Shown here: piece after piece, positions 6,260-14,146 of the stretch
Position numbering within the stretch: position 1 is the stretch's first letter
Layout: every line of letters begins with the position of its first letter
From: an uncultured Flavobacteriia bacterium
GTDB taxonomy: Bacteria; Bacteroidota; Bacteroidia; Flavobacteriales_D; Crocinitomicaceae
Direction: 5' to 3'
Assembly (NCBI GenBank): GCA_903930085.1
Contig: CAIYXD010000111.1
Span: 1 to 14,178 of the forward strand
Length of the DNA stretch: 14,178 nucleotides
The notes under the pieces: generated by a model
Database searches by the model: none
Told to the model about the DNA's origin: nothing
What the model saw: only the letters and a program-made list of their open reading frames with translations
Position numbers and translations under genes: made by a program

Positions 6260-8512
6260 TTAATGAGATTCCTGCGGATGTTGATCTTCCTCCGTATCCC
6301 ATCTCGTAACCCTCTGCACACCATCAACTTGCTCAAATTTTCGCATCAATTGTTCCAAATGATCGGTATCGTATACCAATACTTTTATGCGACCATCAAA
6401 AATTCCATCTTCGGTTTCAAAAGAAATGGATTTCATGTTTACGTTGTGCTCTTTGGAAATTATTTCCGTTAAACGATTTACTAGACCAATATTATCGATT
6501 CCCATAATTTGAATTGCAGCAACACGCTCTACCAAATCTTTTGACTGCCAGCGCGCCTTGATGCATCGGTAATTCATTTTTGATAGCAAATGTTCGGCAT
6601 TCGGGCAATTGTTTCGGTGAATTTTTATGCCTTCACTGATAGTGATGAATCCAAAAACAAGATCGCCTGGAATTGGGTTACAACATTTTGCCATTTGGTA
6701 TTGGATATTTTTGAAATCCTCACCGATGATTATAGAATCTTCCGACTTATTAATTTTTGGATAAACATCTTTTTCGTGCTTATCTTTTGTGGAATTATTT
6801 GTCTTCTTTTCACCATTTAATATGCCATGAACAGCATCAATATCGCGTAATTTAATTAGATCGATTTTTCCCTTTGCTATTCGGAAATAGAGTTCCGTTA
6901 CAGAGGGCATACTGAAGTATTTCTCTAGAAATGTTATGTTTTCTGCCGTCAGACGGATATTATGTTGTTTGAATTTGCGTTCTAGAATTTCTTTCCCATC
7001 TTGGGCGATGGTCTTCCGTTCTTCGTTGAGAGAGGATTTTATTTTTTGCTTTGCACGAGCTGAAATCACGAAACGGAGCCATTCGTCGTGCGGTTTTTGT
7101 TTGGAAGAAGTAATGATTTCCAACTGGTCTCCATTCAATAACTGATAACTCAGCGGAACCAATCGGTTATTTACTTTTGCACCAATACATTTATCGCCGA
7201 TATCGGTGTGAATATCGTATGCAAAATCCAGAATTGTGGCGCCGTTTGGCAAAACACGAAGTTCTCCTTTTGGCGTAAACACATAGATTTCATCCGCAAA
7301 AAGGTTTGCTTTAAATTCATTAACAAAATCCAATGCATTGGCATCCGGATTCTCCAAAAGATCGCGTATTTCCGTTATCCACCGGTCAAATTTACTTTCT
7401 TCTGACTTCGATTCTTTGTATTTGTAATGCGCAGCAAGTCCTTTTTCAGCGATTTCATCCATTCTTTTGGAACGAATCTGCACTTCTACCCATTTTCCAG
7501 TGGGCGACATAACAGTTGTGTGCAGAGATTCATAGCCATTTGCCCGCGGTGTAGAAATCCAATCGCGTAAACGATCCGGACTCGGCTGGTAAAAATCTGT
7601 TATGATACTATAAATTCGCCAGCAATCCGGTTTTTCCAATTCCGTGGGCGTATCGACGATTATTCGAACGGCAAAGATATCGTAGACTTCCTCAAATGGA
7701 ATTCCCTTCGCATTCATTTTTCGCCAAATCGAAGAAACAGACTTTGTACGCGCCTTGATATCAAAAACATATCCTTCAAATTGGAGTGCTTCTTTTATTG
7801 GCTGCACGAATCTTCTAATGAAACGGTTACGCACATCTTTGGTCGATTTCAGGCTGTTTTCAATTTTAGAATACACCTCTGGCTCACTATACATAAGTGC
7901 CAAATCTTCCAATTCACTTTTTATCGAATACAATCCCAAACGGTGCGCCAGCGGAGCGTATAAAAATTTTGTTTCAGAAGCAATTTTAAGTTGTTTGTCC
8001 GCTCGCATGCTACCTAAGGTTCGCATGTTGTGCAGTCGATCCGCGAGTTTGATTAAAACCACACGAATATCATCCGAAATCGTCAAAATCATTTTACGGA
8101 AATTCTCCGCTTGGATAGAAGCATTCTCGTCAAATACTTCAGGTATTTTTGTCAATCCATCAATTATCAAGCGTACTTTCGACCCAAAAAGATCCTCAAC
8201 ATCTTCCAATGTAATGTGCGTATCCTCAACCGTGTCGTGCAACAATGCACATGTAATAGCTGTTGCGCCCAATCCCATTTCCTCCACACAAATTCGTGCA
8301 ACAGCAATGGGATGGTAAATATAAGGTTCGCCAGATTTTCTACGCATGTCTTTGTGCGCTTCTACCGCTACGTCAAATGCTTTCCGAATCATTCGCGTAT
8401 CTTCCCGTGAACGATCTTTTGTGGCGCGCAGCAAACCTTTAAAGGCATTTAAGATTTCCTTGCGTTCCTTTTCAATGTCGATATCCTGGAATTCTGACGC
8501 TACTTTAGACAT
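6260..8512 (-). CDS. rel: Bifunctional (p)ppGpp synthetase/hydrolase, Rel/SpoT family
   Basis: Makes and degrades the stringent-response alarmone (p)ppGpp in the cytoplasm. The 750-aa protein has the full long-RSH layout. The HD hydrolase domain (about 40-200) retains His67, His92-Asp93 and Asp158 (in DRLHNMR). The synthetase domain (about 230-370) retains Asp278 in YDIF, the NGYESLHTTV segment and Glu343 in EVQIRS. A TGS domain (about 407-469), a helical region, a Cys-rich segment with Cys610, Cys611 and Cys636 (about 600-645) and a C-terminal ACT domain (about 665-738) follow. Both active sites look intact. The loop that separates bifunctional enzymes (RxKD) from synthetase-only RelA (ExDD) reads RLRD here, the basic type. 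The gene starts nine bases after the fumarylacetoacetase stop, so it is probably co-transcribed with it, and it converges on the purA operon. Confidence 0.96.
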   Translation of the reverse strand: MSKVASEFQDIDIEKERKEILNAFKGLLRATKDRSREDTRMIRKAFDVAVEAHKDMRRKSGEPYIYHPIAVARICVEEMGLGATAITCALLHDTVEDTHITLEDVEDLFGSKVRLIIDGLTKIPEVFDENASIQAENFRKMILTISDDIRVVLIKLADRLHNMRTLGSMRADKQLKIASETKFLYAPLAHRLGLYSIKSELEDLALMYSEPEVYSKIENSLKSTKDVRNRFIRRFVQPIKEALQFEGYVFDIKARTKSVSSIWRKMNAKGIPFEEVYDIFAVRIIVDTPTELEKPDCWRIYSIITDFYQPSPDRLRDWISTPRANGYESLHTTVMSPTGKWVEVQIRSKRMDEIAEKGLAAHYKYKESKSEESKFDRWITEIRDLLENPDANALDFVNEFKANLFADEIYVFTPKGELRVLPNGATILDFAYDIHTDIGDKCIGAKVNNRLVPLSYQLLNGDQLEIITSSKQKPHDEWLRFVISARAKQKIKSSLNEERKTIAQDGKEILERKFKQHNIRLTAENITFLEKYFSMPSVTELYFRIAKGKIDLIKLRDIDAVHGILNGEKKTNNSTKDKHEKDVYPKINKSEDSIIIGEDFKNIQYQMAKCCNPIPGDLVFGFITISEGIKIHRNNCPNAEHLLSKMNYRCIKARWQSKDLVERVAAIQIMGIDNIGLVNRLTEIISKEHNVNMKSISFETEDGIFDGRIKVLVYDTDHLEQLMRKFEQVDGVQRVTRWDTEEDQHPQESH

Positions 8513-8521
8513 TTTATTTTA

Positions 8522-9799
8522 CTAATTTTTTGCTGGAAGAACTTTCGCCGAAACTTCACCAAAACCTATGCGTACGCCATCTTTCTCGCAATGTCCGCGC
8601 AGGATAACCGTATCTAGATCCTGAATGAATTTACGTTCCGAACCATCGTTCAATTTCAATGGCTTCGTTCCTTTCCAAGCCAATTCCAGCATGGAACCGT
8701 AGGAATCTTCCGTTGGACCCGAAATCGTTCCGGAACCCATCAAATCTCCTCCGCGGATATTACAACCATTCACCGTGTGGTGCGCAAGTTGTTGAGCCAT
8801 ATTCCAATACATGTATTTAAAATTGGAACGACTGATTACCGTTTCAACCGAATTTTCCGGTTGAATAGCAACTTCCAAGGCAATATCGTAGGATTTTAAA
8901 CCTTCGTATTTCAAATACGACAAAACCTCAGGATGTTGCTCTGGCGAAGAAACTTTAAACGGCTCCAAAGCATCCAAAGTAACTATCCAAGCAGAAATGG
9001 AAGAAGCAAAATTCTTTGCTAAAAATGGTCCCAGTGGCACATATTCCCATGTTTGAATATCACGGGCAGACCAATCGTTAAAAAGCACCATTCCAAAAAT
9101 AAATTCCTCCGCTTCCGCAGTAGAGATGGAATCTCCCAATGGTTTTCCATCAAAGGTTATAAAAGCTGTTTCCAATTCAAAATCCAAATTTCTACAGGCT
9201 GCAAAAATTGGATCTGCAGCTGGATCTGGTTTGATTTGTCCTTTAGGACGGTAAAATGCCTCTCCAGAAAGAATCACGGAACTTGCACGACCGTGGTAAC
9301 CAACTGGAATCCATAGCCAATTTGGTAACAAAGCATTTGCAGGATCTCGAAACATCGTTCCAACATTCGTCGCATGTTCTCGGGAAGAATAAAAATCTGT
9401 GTAATCGCCAATCTGAACTGGCATGCACATTTCTACTTGCGAAATTGGTATTAAAACCTGCGCAACATGGTGTTCATTCACCATTAAATCGTCAAAATCC
9501 GCCTGCAACAATTTTGAAATTCTATTGCGTAAATCACGCGATCCCTTTTTTCCTTTTTTCATCAGTCCATTCAGATAAAAGGTGTCAAAATCCGCTAGTT
9601 CAAAAGGCAAATTCTCGAGGTAACCCAATACAAATAGCGTTTTCAAGTCGAGCACAAAATCACCAATCCGAACCCCTACTCTAGGCGTCAATTGTGCTGT
9701 TTTAAAAATTCCGAACGGTAAATTTTGAATGGGGAAATCGGAATGTTCCGGCACTTCCACCCAAGAAGTCAACAACGGATTATTTGCAGGAATATTCAT
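8522..9799 (-). CDS. fahA: Fumarylacetoacetase
   Basis: Hydrolyses fumarylacetoacetate to fumarate and acetoacetate, the last step of tyrosine breakdown through homogentisate. The 425-aa length matches the family. An N-terminal SH3-like domain (about 1-125) is followed by the catalytic FAH domain. The signature DYTDFYSSREHATN places the metal ligand Asp135 and catalytic His142 at the positions of mouse Asp126 and His133. Glu208, Glu210 and Asp242 (in NDWSARDIQ) match mouse Glu199, Glu201 and Asp233, all at a constant offset of nine. GYHGRASSV and the C-terminal GSGTISGP segment are also present. No other tyrosine-degradation gene is in the window. The gene lies 62 bases after ychF and nine bases before rel on the same strand. 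Confidence 0.97.
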   Translation of the reverse strand: MNIPANNPLLTSWVEVPEHSDFPIQNLPFGIFKTAQLTPRVGVRIGDFVLDLKTLFVLGYLENLPFELADFDTFYLNGLMKKGKKGSRDLRNRISKLLQADFDDLMVNEHHVAQVLIPISQVEMCMPVQIGDYTDFYSSREHATNVGTMFRDPANALLPNWLWIPVGYHGRASSVILSGEAFYRPKGQIKPDPAADPIFAACRNLDFELETAFITFDGKPLGDSISTAEAEEFIFGMVLFNDWSARDIQTWEYVPLGPFLAKNFASSISAWIVTLDALEPFKVSSPEQHPEVLSYLKYEGLKSYDIALEVAIQPENSVETVISRSNFKYMYWNMAQQLAHHTVNGCNIRGGDLMGSGTISGPTEDSYGSMLELAWKGTKPLKLNDGSERKFIQDLDTVILRGHCEKDGVRIGFGEVSAKVLPAKN

Positions 9800-9861
9800 G
9801 GTAATGCGTATTTTAGTTTTGTATTTTTTTCTATTCGCGTTTGCTGCACCAAGGTAATGAT

Positions 9862-10959
9862 TTAAACATTAAAACGGAAGTGCATGATATCACCATCTTC
9901 CACGATATATTCCTTGCCTTCGACTTTAAATTTACCTGCATCTTTTACTGCATTTTCAGAACCTAAAGTTGTGAAATCAATGTATTTCATCACTTCAGCG
10001 CGGATAAATCCTTTTTCAAAATCCGTATGAATCACGCCAGCAGCTTGTGGAGCAGTCATCCCTTTCGTAATTGTCCAAGCGCGCACTTCTTTCACGCCAA
10101 CCGTAAAATAAGTTTGTAATTCCAGTAAATCATACGCTGCAATAATTAGTCGATTTACGCCTGGTTCTTCCAGTCCCAATTCGTCCAAAAACATTTTTCG
10201 CTCATCGTACGTTTCCAGTTCCGTGATATCCGATTCAATTTTAGCACCAATAACCAAAACTTGTGCATCTTCATTTTTTACCGCTTCTTTAACTTGTTCC
10301 ACGTATGCATTTCCCGAAGCAACAGATGCTTCATCCACATTACACAAATACAAAACAGGCTTAGCTGTAATCAGTTGAAATTTCTTAACGATTTCAATTT
10401 CCTTCTCGTCAAAACTTAATGCACGAACAGAAACACCTTGTTCCAAACTTTCCTTGATGCGGTGCGCCAATTCATTTTCTTTCAAAATATCTTTATCGTT
10501 CGATTTCAAGACACGCGCCAAGGCAGCGATGCGTTTTTCAACCGTTTCCAAATCTTTTAACTGTAATTCAATATCGATGATTTCTTTATCTCGAATAGGG
10601 TTTACATCGCCATCCACGTGGATAATATTTCCATCATCAAAACATCTCAAAACATGAATAATGGCATCGGTTTCCCGAATATTTGCCAAAAACTGGTTAC
10701 CAAGTCCTTCTCCTTTCGAAGCGCCCTTCACCAAACCGGCAATATCCACAATTTCCATCGTTGTTGGCATAACACGCTGCGGATTTGCCAATGCTTCCAA
10801 TTTCTCCAAACGTGGATCGGGAACGGAAATAACACCGATATTAGGTTCTATTGTACAAAACGGAAAATTTGCCGCTTGCGCTTTCGCATTTGATAAACAA
10901 TTAAAGAGCGTAGATTTCCCAACATTCGGAAGCCCAACAATTCCACATTTTAAAGCCAT
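9862..10959 (-). CDS. ychF: Ribosome-associated OBG-like ATPase YchF
   Basis: A conserved P-loop NTPase of the Obg group that prefers ATP, binds ribosomes and influences stress responses. The 365-aa protein has the G1 loop GLPNVGKST (residues 9-17), the G3 motif DIAGLV (72-77) and NVDE (207-210) in place of the GTPase NKxD. That substitution is characteristic of YchF/OLA1 and goes with ATP use. A coiled-coil helical insertion lies around residues 125-200, and a C-terminal TGS domain around 281-364. The reading frame extends upstream to 11013, but ATG 10959 gives MALKCGIVG, the family N-terminus, and follows a -7 box by 16 bases. It is divergent from the M28 peptidase gene and may lead a ychF-fahA-rel transcript. 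Confidence 0.97.
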   Translation of the reverse strand: MALKCGIVGLPNVGKSTLFNCLSNAKAQAANFPFCTIEPNIGVISVPDPRLEKLEALANPQRVMPTTMEIVDIAGLVKGASKGEGLGNQFLANIRETDAIIHVLRCFDDGNIIHVDGDVNPIRDKEIIDIELQLKDLETVEKRIAALARVLKSNDKDILKENELAHRIKESLEQGVSVRALSFDEKEIEIVKKFQLITAKPVLYLCNVDEASVASGNAYVEQVKEAVKNEDAQVLVIGAKIESDITELETYDERKMFLDELGLEEPGVNRLIIAAYDLLELQTYFTVGVKEVRAWTITKGMTAPQAAGVIHTDFEKGFIRAEVMKYIDFTTLGSENAVKDAGKFKVEGKEYIVEDGDIMHFRFNV

Positions 10960-10975
10960 GATATTTAATTTTCCA

Positions 10976-10983
10976 CAAAGATA
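10976..10983 (-). promoter_or_regulatory. Putative -7 promoter box for ychF
   Basis: On the minus strand this reads TATCTTTG, an exact TAnnTTTG match ending 16 bases before the ATG at 10959. It favours that start over an upstream extension of the frame. No clear -33 element is seen. It lies in the 102-base divergent region shared with the M28 peptidase gene. Confidence 0.5.
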
Positions 10984-11036
10984 ATTAATCAAAAGGAAGG
11001 AACATAATTCCACTGCTCGGATTTACCATTTTCTTG

Positions 11037-11044
11037 TATCTTCG
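11037..11044 (+). promoter_or_regulatory. Putative -7 promoter box for the M28 peptidase gene
   Basis: TATCTTCG matches five of the six fixed positions of TAnnTTTG and ends 17 bases before the ATG at 11062, like the other boxes in this window. TAATTTTA, a few bases downstream, is an alternative with one mismatch but lies too close to the start codon. Confidence 0.35.
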
Positions 11045-11061
11045 TTCCCTAATTTTAGCAT

Positions 11062-12423
11062 ATGAAACGAATCGTCTTTCTTATTCTTATTTTGCAATTT
11101 GACGCAAAAGCACAAATAAACGACTCTATTTTTATTCGAAACATCTATAACGAAGCGCTGAGCAGCGGACAAGCTTATGAAAACTTACGCGGACTCTGCA
11201 AAGATGTCGGCGCGCGACTTTCCGGTTCGGCAGAAGCACAAATGGCCATCGAATGGAGTAAACGCAAATTGGAAAGCTATTCATTCGATAAAGTTTATCT
11301 GCAAGAAATAAAAGTTCCGCATTGGGAACGGGGAACAAAAGAATCTGGTTGGTTGCGCTCAAAAAATGGCACACTGACAAAAATTTCCTTGCTTGCACTT
11401 GGCGGTTCAATTGGTACAAATGGCATTTTATCTGGAGAAATTGTAGAATTCCAACATTTAGACGACCTAAAAAAAGCGAAGCGCGGACAAGTAGAAGGAA
11501 AAATTGTTTTCTTGAACCAAGCGATGGATGAACAGCAGATTGTTACCTTCAAAGCCTATGGCGGTTGCTATGCAATTCGAGGAGAAGGCGCAATCGAAGC
11601 AGCGAAACTTGGCGCAAAAGCAGTTGTAATTCGTTCCATTGGAATGCCAATCGACAACCATCCGCATACTGGATCAATGCGTTATTCAGAAGAAATAGAT
11701 AAAATTCCAGCCGCAGCAATTTCCACGCAAGATGCAGAACATCTGGCTAAAATGCTCCAAAATGGAAAAGTAGAATTTATTTTGGAAATGGATTGCCGCT
11801 CTTTTCCCGATGCCGTTTCGTATAATGTTATAGCAGAAATTACCGGCTCAACAAATTCCAATGAATACATTACTTTTGGCGGACACTTGGATTCTTGGGA
11901 CACGGGAGAAGGTGCTCACGACGATGGCGCTGGAGTAATTCATTGCATGGAAGCATTGCGCATCTTAAAAACGATGCACTACAAACCAAAACATACCTTG
12001 CGACTCGTTTTATTCATGAACGAAGAAAATGGGAATATGGGAGGAAAAACCTACGCACAATGGGCAAAAGATCGCGGAGAAATTCAGATTGCAGCATTGG
12101 AAAGCGATCGAGGTGGTTTTTCACCAAGAGGATTTAATTGTGATGGATCAACAGAACAAGTGAAATTATTGGAAAGTCTGGCTTTTCATTTTAAACCGTA
12201 CGAACTGCATATTTTTGAAAAAGGATATGGTGGTGTGGACATAGGGCCTCTGAAAGAAACGTATCCTGGAATTCCACTTTTCGGATTTGTGCCAGATTCA
12301 CAGCGCTATTTCGATTTTCACCATGCACCAAGCGATGTGTTTGAAAATGTCAACAAACGGGAATTGGAGCTCGGCTGCGCGGCAAATTGCGCTATGATTT
12401 ACCTACTGGATAAAAATTTATAA
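11062..12423 (+). CDS. Secreted M28 family zinc aminopeptidase/carboxypeptidase Q-like
   Basis: A di-zinc exopeptidase of family M28, resembling carboxypeptidase Q (plasma glutamate carboxypeptidase), probably acting in the periplasm or outside the cell. The 453-aa precursor begins with a short signal peptide (Lys2, Arg3, then hydrophobic) with likely cleavage after AKA at 17. The N-terminal part contains a PA-like insertion (about 120-250). The catalytic core then shows GGHLDSWD (His275), GAHDDGAG (Asp287), NEENGNMGG (Glu321/Glu322), ESDRGG (Asp349) and FDFHHAPSD (His420/His421). This is the complete set of zinc ligands and catalytic acids for the family. No tail suggesting Type IX secretion is visible at the C-terminus. 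The gene is divergent from ychF and is followed by a 344-base gene-free stretch with no clear terminator. Substrate is unknown; peptide scavenging is the simplest guess. Confidence 0.9.
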   Translation: MKRIVFLILILQFDAKAQINDSIFIRNIYNEALSSGQAYENLRGLCKDVGARLSGSAEAQMAIEWSKRKLESYSFDKVYLQEIKVPHWERGTKESGWLRSKNGTLTKISLLALGGSIGTNGILSGEIVEFQHLDDLKKAKRGQVEGKIVFLNQAMDEQQIVTFKAYGGCYAIRGEGAIEAAKLGAKAVVIRSIGMPIDNHPHTGSMRYSEEIDKIPAAAISTQDAEHLAKMLQNGKVEFILEMDCRSFPDAVSYNVIAEITGSTNSNEYITFGGHLDSWDTGEGAHDDGAGVIHCMEALRILKTMHYKPKHTLRLVLFMNEENGNMGGKTYAQWAKDRGEIQIAALESDRGGFSPRGFNCDGSTEQVKLLESLAFHFKPYELHIFEKGYGGVDIGPLKETYPGIPLFGFVPDSQRYFDFHHAPSDVFENVNKRELELGCAANCAMIYLLDKNL

Positions 12424-12454
12424 CACGTAAAAAAAGATTATTTCAATTTTATTT

Positions 12455-12538
12455 TGGGCGTTCCTCTGAAGAGTCAGGCTATCCGCTACTATCTTTTGTA
12501 AAATGAACAAAAGGATAAACACTTCTATCCTTAACGCA
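12455..12538 (+). repeat. Structured element resembling a Bacteroidota interspersed repeat
   Basis: The segment starts with GGGCGTTCC, followed by a short CTCT/AGAG hairpin and a GGCTATCCGCTACTATC stretch. A stem of TATCTTTTGT (12490-12499) with ACAAAAGGATA (12507-12517) encloses a 7-base loop, with one bulged base. The segment closes with CACTTCTATCCTTAACGC. Two related 13-base units, at 12484-12496 and 12520-12532, agree at 10 of 13 positions and flank the loop. From memory, this layout resembles an intergenic repeat common in Flavobacteriia genomes. Only one copy is in the window, so its repeat status cannot be shown here. It lacks a U-tract, so it is not a standard terminator. Confidence 0.5.
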
Positions 12539-12558
12539 GTAATAATTGCTTCGTGAAA

Positions 12559-12625
12559 ACTATTTTACAGAAGAAAGAATAGTCTAGAAATGCTATTCCA
12601 AATCCGTTTCCAAGGCATTGAATAG
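12559..12625 (+). repeat. Alternating inverted repeats able to form competing hairpins
   Basis: ACTATT (12559-12564) can pair with AATAGT (12578-12583). The overlapping GAATAG (12577-12582) can instead pair with CTATTC (12593-12598), which can in turn pair with a second GAATAG (12620-12625). The stems are only six base pairs each and AT-rich. Function is unknown; the cluster may be part of, or a decayed extension of, the adjacent repeat-like element. Confidence 0.3.
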
Positions 12626-12701
12626 ACAGGGTGAAAAGTACTATAAACAGGTGGTGTTGATAAAATCATTTACGAACGCTGTGAAATAGAACTAAAATCC
12701 C

Positions 12702-12709
12702 TAATTTTG
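12702..12709 (+). promoter_or_regulatory. Putative -7 promoter box for the alpha-oxoamine synthase gene
   Basis: TAATTTTG matches TAnnTTTG exactly, 58 bases before ATG 12768. Transcription would begin near 12716 and give a leader of about 50 bases, longer than for the other genes here. No firm -33 element is visible. Confidence 0.45.
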
Positions 12710-12767
12710 CAACCTACAAACACGTTTTAGCATCGTAGGATGCGTTTACTAAAGAAAATTAATTGAT

Positions 12768-14015
12768 ATGGTTCAAGACATTTTTGAAAAAATCAAAAAC
12801 AACAGAGGTCCGATCGGACAACACGCAAAAGAATCTCACGGATACTTTACCTTTCCTAAACTGGAAGGCCCTATAGGACCTCACATGATTTTCAGAGGTA
12901 AAAAACGTTTGAATTGGAGTTTGAATAACTACCTAGGTTTGGCGAACCATCCTGAAGTGCGCAAAGCAGATGCAGAAGCAGCAGCAGAATTTGGTTTCGC
13001 AGCACCAATGGGCGCTCGAATGATGAGTGGAAATTCTAACTACCACGAGCAATTAGAAGCTGAATTATCTGCATTTGTGCAAAAAGAAGATACGATATTG
13101 TGTAATTTCGGTTACCAAGCAACGCTTTCCGCAATCGACTGTTTAGTTGACCGAAGAGATGTTATCGTGTACGATGCTGAATCACATGCTTGTATCTTGG
13201 ATGGTGTGCGCTTGCACATGGGAAAAAGATACGTTTTCAAGCACAACGACATGGAAGATTGCGAAAAGCAATTGGCGCGTGCAACAAAATTGGCAGATGA
13301 GCAAGGTGGAGCAATATTAGTGATCACAGAAGGTGTTTTCGGAATGCGCGGAGACCAAGGAAAAATAAAAGAAATTGTTGAATTAAAGAAAAAATTCAAT
13401 TTCCGTTTATTTGTGGATGATGCACATGGAATTGGAACGCTAGGCGCAACAGGTGGTGGAGCAGGACAAGAACAAGGTTGCCAGGATGGTATCGATGTTT
13501 ACTTCGGAACATTTGCTAAATCATTTGCGCTAATCGGTGGTTTCATTTCTAGCGACGAGCAAGTAGTTGAATATTTACGCTACAACATGCGTTCTCAAAT
13601 TTTCGCGAAAGCTTTGCCTTTGCCATTGGTAGTAGGAGCTTTGAAACGTTTGGAATTGATGCGAAACATGCCGGAATTGAAGGAAAACTTGTGGACAATT
13701 ACAAATGCTTTGCAAAAAGGATTGGTAGATGCAGGATTTAATATTGGTGAAACAGATACATGCGTAACGCCAGTGTATATGAATGGCTCTATTCCAGAAT
13801 CAACAAACTTGATTTTCGATTTGCGTGAAAACTACAATATTTTCTGTTCAATGGTGGTATATCCAGTTGTACCAAAAGGAATGATAATTTTACGTTTAAT
13901 TCCTACGGCAGTGCATACCTTAGAAGACGTAGAATATACGATTGATGCTTTCAAAAAAATCGTAGGGAAATTAAAAGCTGGAGAATATGTTTCCGATAAA
14001 ATTGCGTCGGTATAG
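12768..14015 (+). CDS. PLP-dependent alpha-oxoamine synthase, probable serine palmitoyltransferase or sulfonolipid-forming homologue
   Basis: A fold-type I PLP enzyme that joins an acyl thioester to an amino acid with loss of CO2. The family includes serine palmitoyltransferase (Spt), KBL, BioF and the cysteate acyltransferase of sulfonolipid synthesis. The 415-aa protein shows SLNNYLGLANHPEV (51-64), GARMMSGNSNYHEQLE (82-97), the PLP-stacking His140 in ESHACILDG, DDAHG with Asp217 and His220, and the Schiff-base Lys251 in GTFAKSFALIGG. Arg376 in LRLIPT corresponds to a conserved C-terminal Arg. All catalytic residues are present. The RYNMRSQIFAKALP segment and the length fit the flavobacterial clade usually linked to sphingoid bases. 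No bio genes or threonine dehydrogenase lie nearby, which argues against BioF or KBL. The cytoplasmic product would be 3-ketosphinganine, or 3-ketocapnine if cysteate is used. The start is the first ATG of the frame and fits the family N-terminus. Confidence 0.85.
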   Translation: MVQDIFEKIKNNRGPIGQHAKESHGYFTFPKLEGPIGPHMIFRGKKRLNWSLNNYLGLANHPEVRKADAEAAAEFGFAAPMGARMMSGNSNYHEQLEAELSAFVQKEDTILCNFGYQATLSAIDCLVDRRDVIVYDAESHACILDGVRLHMGKRYVFKHNDMEDCEKQLARATKLADEQGGAILVITEGVFGMRGDQGKIKEIVELKKKFNFRLFVDDAHGIGTLGATGGGAGQEQGCQDGIDVYFGTFAKSFALIGGFISSDEQVVEYLRYNMRSQIFAKALPLPLVVGALKRLELMRNMPELKENLWTITNALQKGLVDAGFNIGETDTCVTPVYMNGSIPESTNLIFDLRENYNIFCSMVVYPVVPKGMIILRLIPTAVHTLEDVEYTIDAFKKIVGKLKAGEYVSDKIASV

Positions 14016-14115
14016 ATAAATTATTAATTTATTTTCAGCGCACTTCTTCCCTTTCTAAAGAAATGAAGGCGTAGAAAATTAAATTCTAAACTATCTAAAC
14101 AAAAATAAATACTTT

Positions 14116-14146
14116 AGAAGACCAGTAGAAATATTGGTCTTTTTTT
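14116..14146 (+). terminator. Intrinsic terminator after the alpha-oxoamine synthase gene
   Basis: AAGACCA (14118-14124) pairs with TGGTCTT (14135-14141) around a 10-base loop. The stem extends two pairs outward through a G-T and an A-T. A run of six T follows (14141-14146). It lies about 100 bases after the stop at 14015. A second, imperfect hairpin at 14039-14071, CGC/CTTC/TTTC with GAAA/GAAG/GCG, has no T-run. Confidence 0.75.

Larger units (their letters stand above)
12424..12767. other. Gene-free region between the M28 peptidase and the last enzyme gene
   Basis: No open frame of convincing size or similarity was found here. It contains, in order, an A/T-rich stretch, a repeat-like structured element (12455-12538), a cluster of alternating CTATT/GAATAG inverted repeats (12559-12625), a -7 promoter box (12702-12709) and a roughly 50-base leader before ATG 12768. 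The leader holds a small hairpin in which GCATC at 12730-12734 pairs with GATGC at 12739-12743. Confidence 0.6.

Noticed and set aside
7755..8318. Open frame of 187 codons on the plus strand inside rel
   Set aside because: It lies fully antisense to the strongly conserved HD and synthetase region of rel, and its translation has no recognisable domain.
9256..9684. Open frame of 142 codons on the plus strand inside the fumarylacetoacetase gene
   Set aside because: It is antisense to a gene with all catalytic residues intact and has a low-complexity, Ser/Asn-rich composition typical of a shadow frame.
10960..11013. 18-codon N-terminal extension of YchF
   Set aside because: It would extend upstream across the putative promoter box, and YchF proteins begin at the MALKCGIVG-like segment.
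12490..12517. Hairpin after the M28 peptidase gene considered as an intrinsic terminator
   Set aside because: No T-run follows the stem (the next bases are AACACTTC), and the hairpin is better explained as the core of the repeat-like element.
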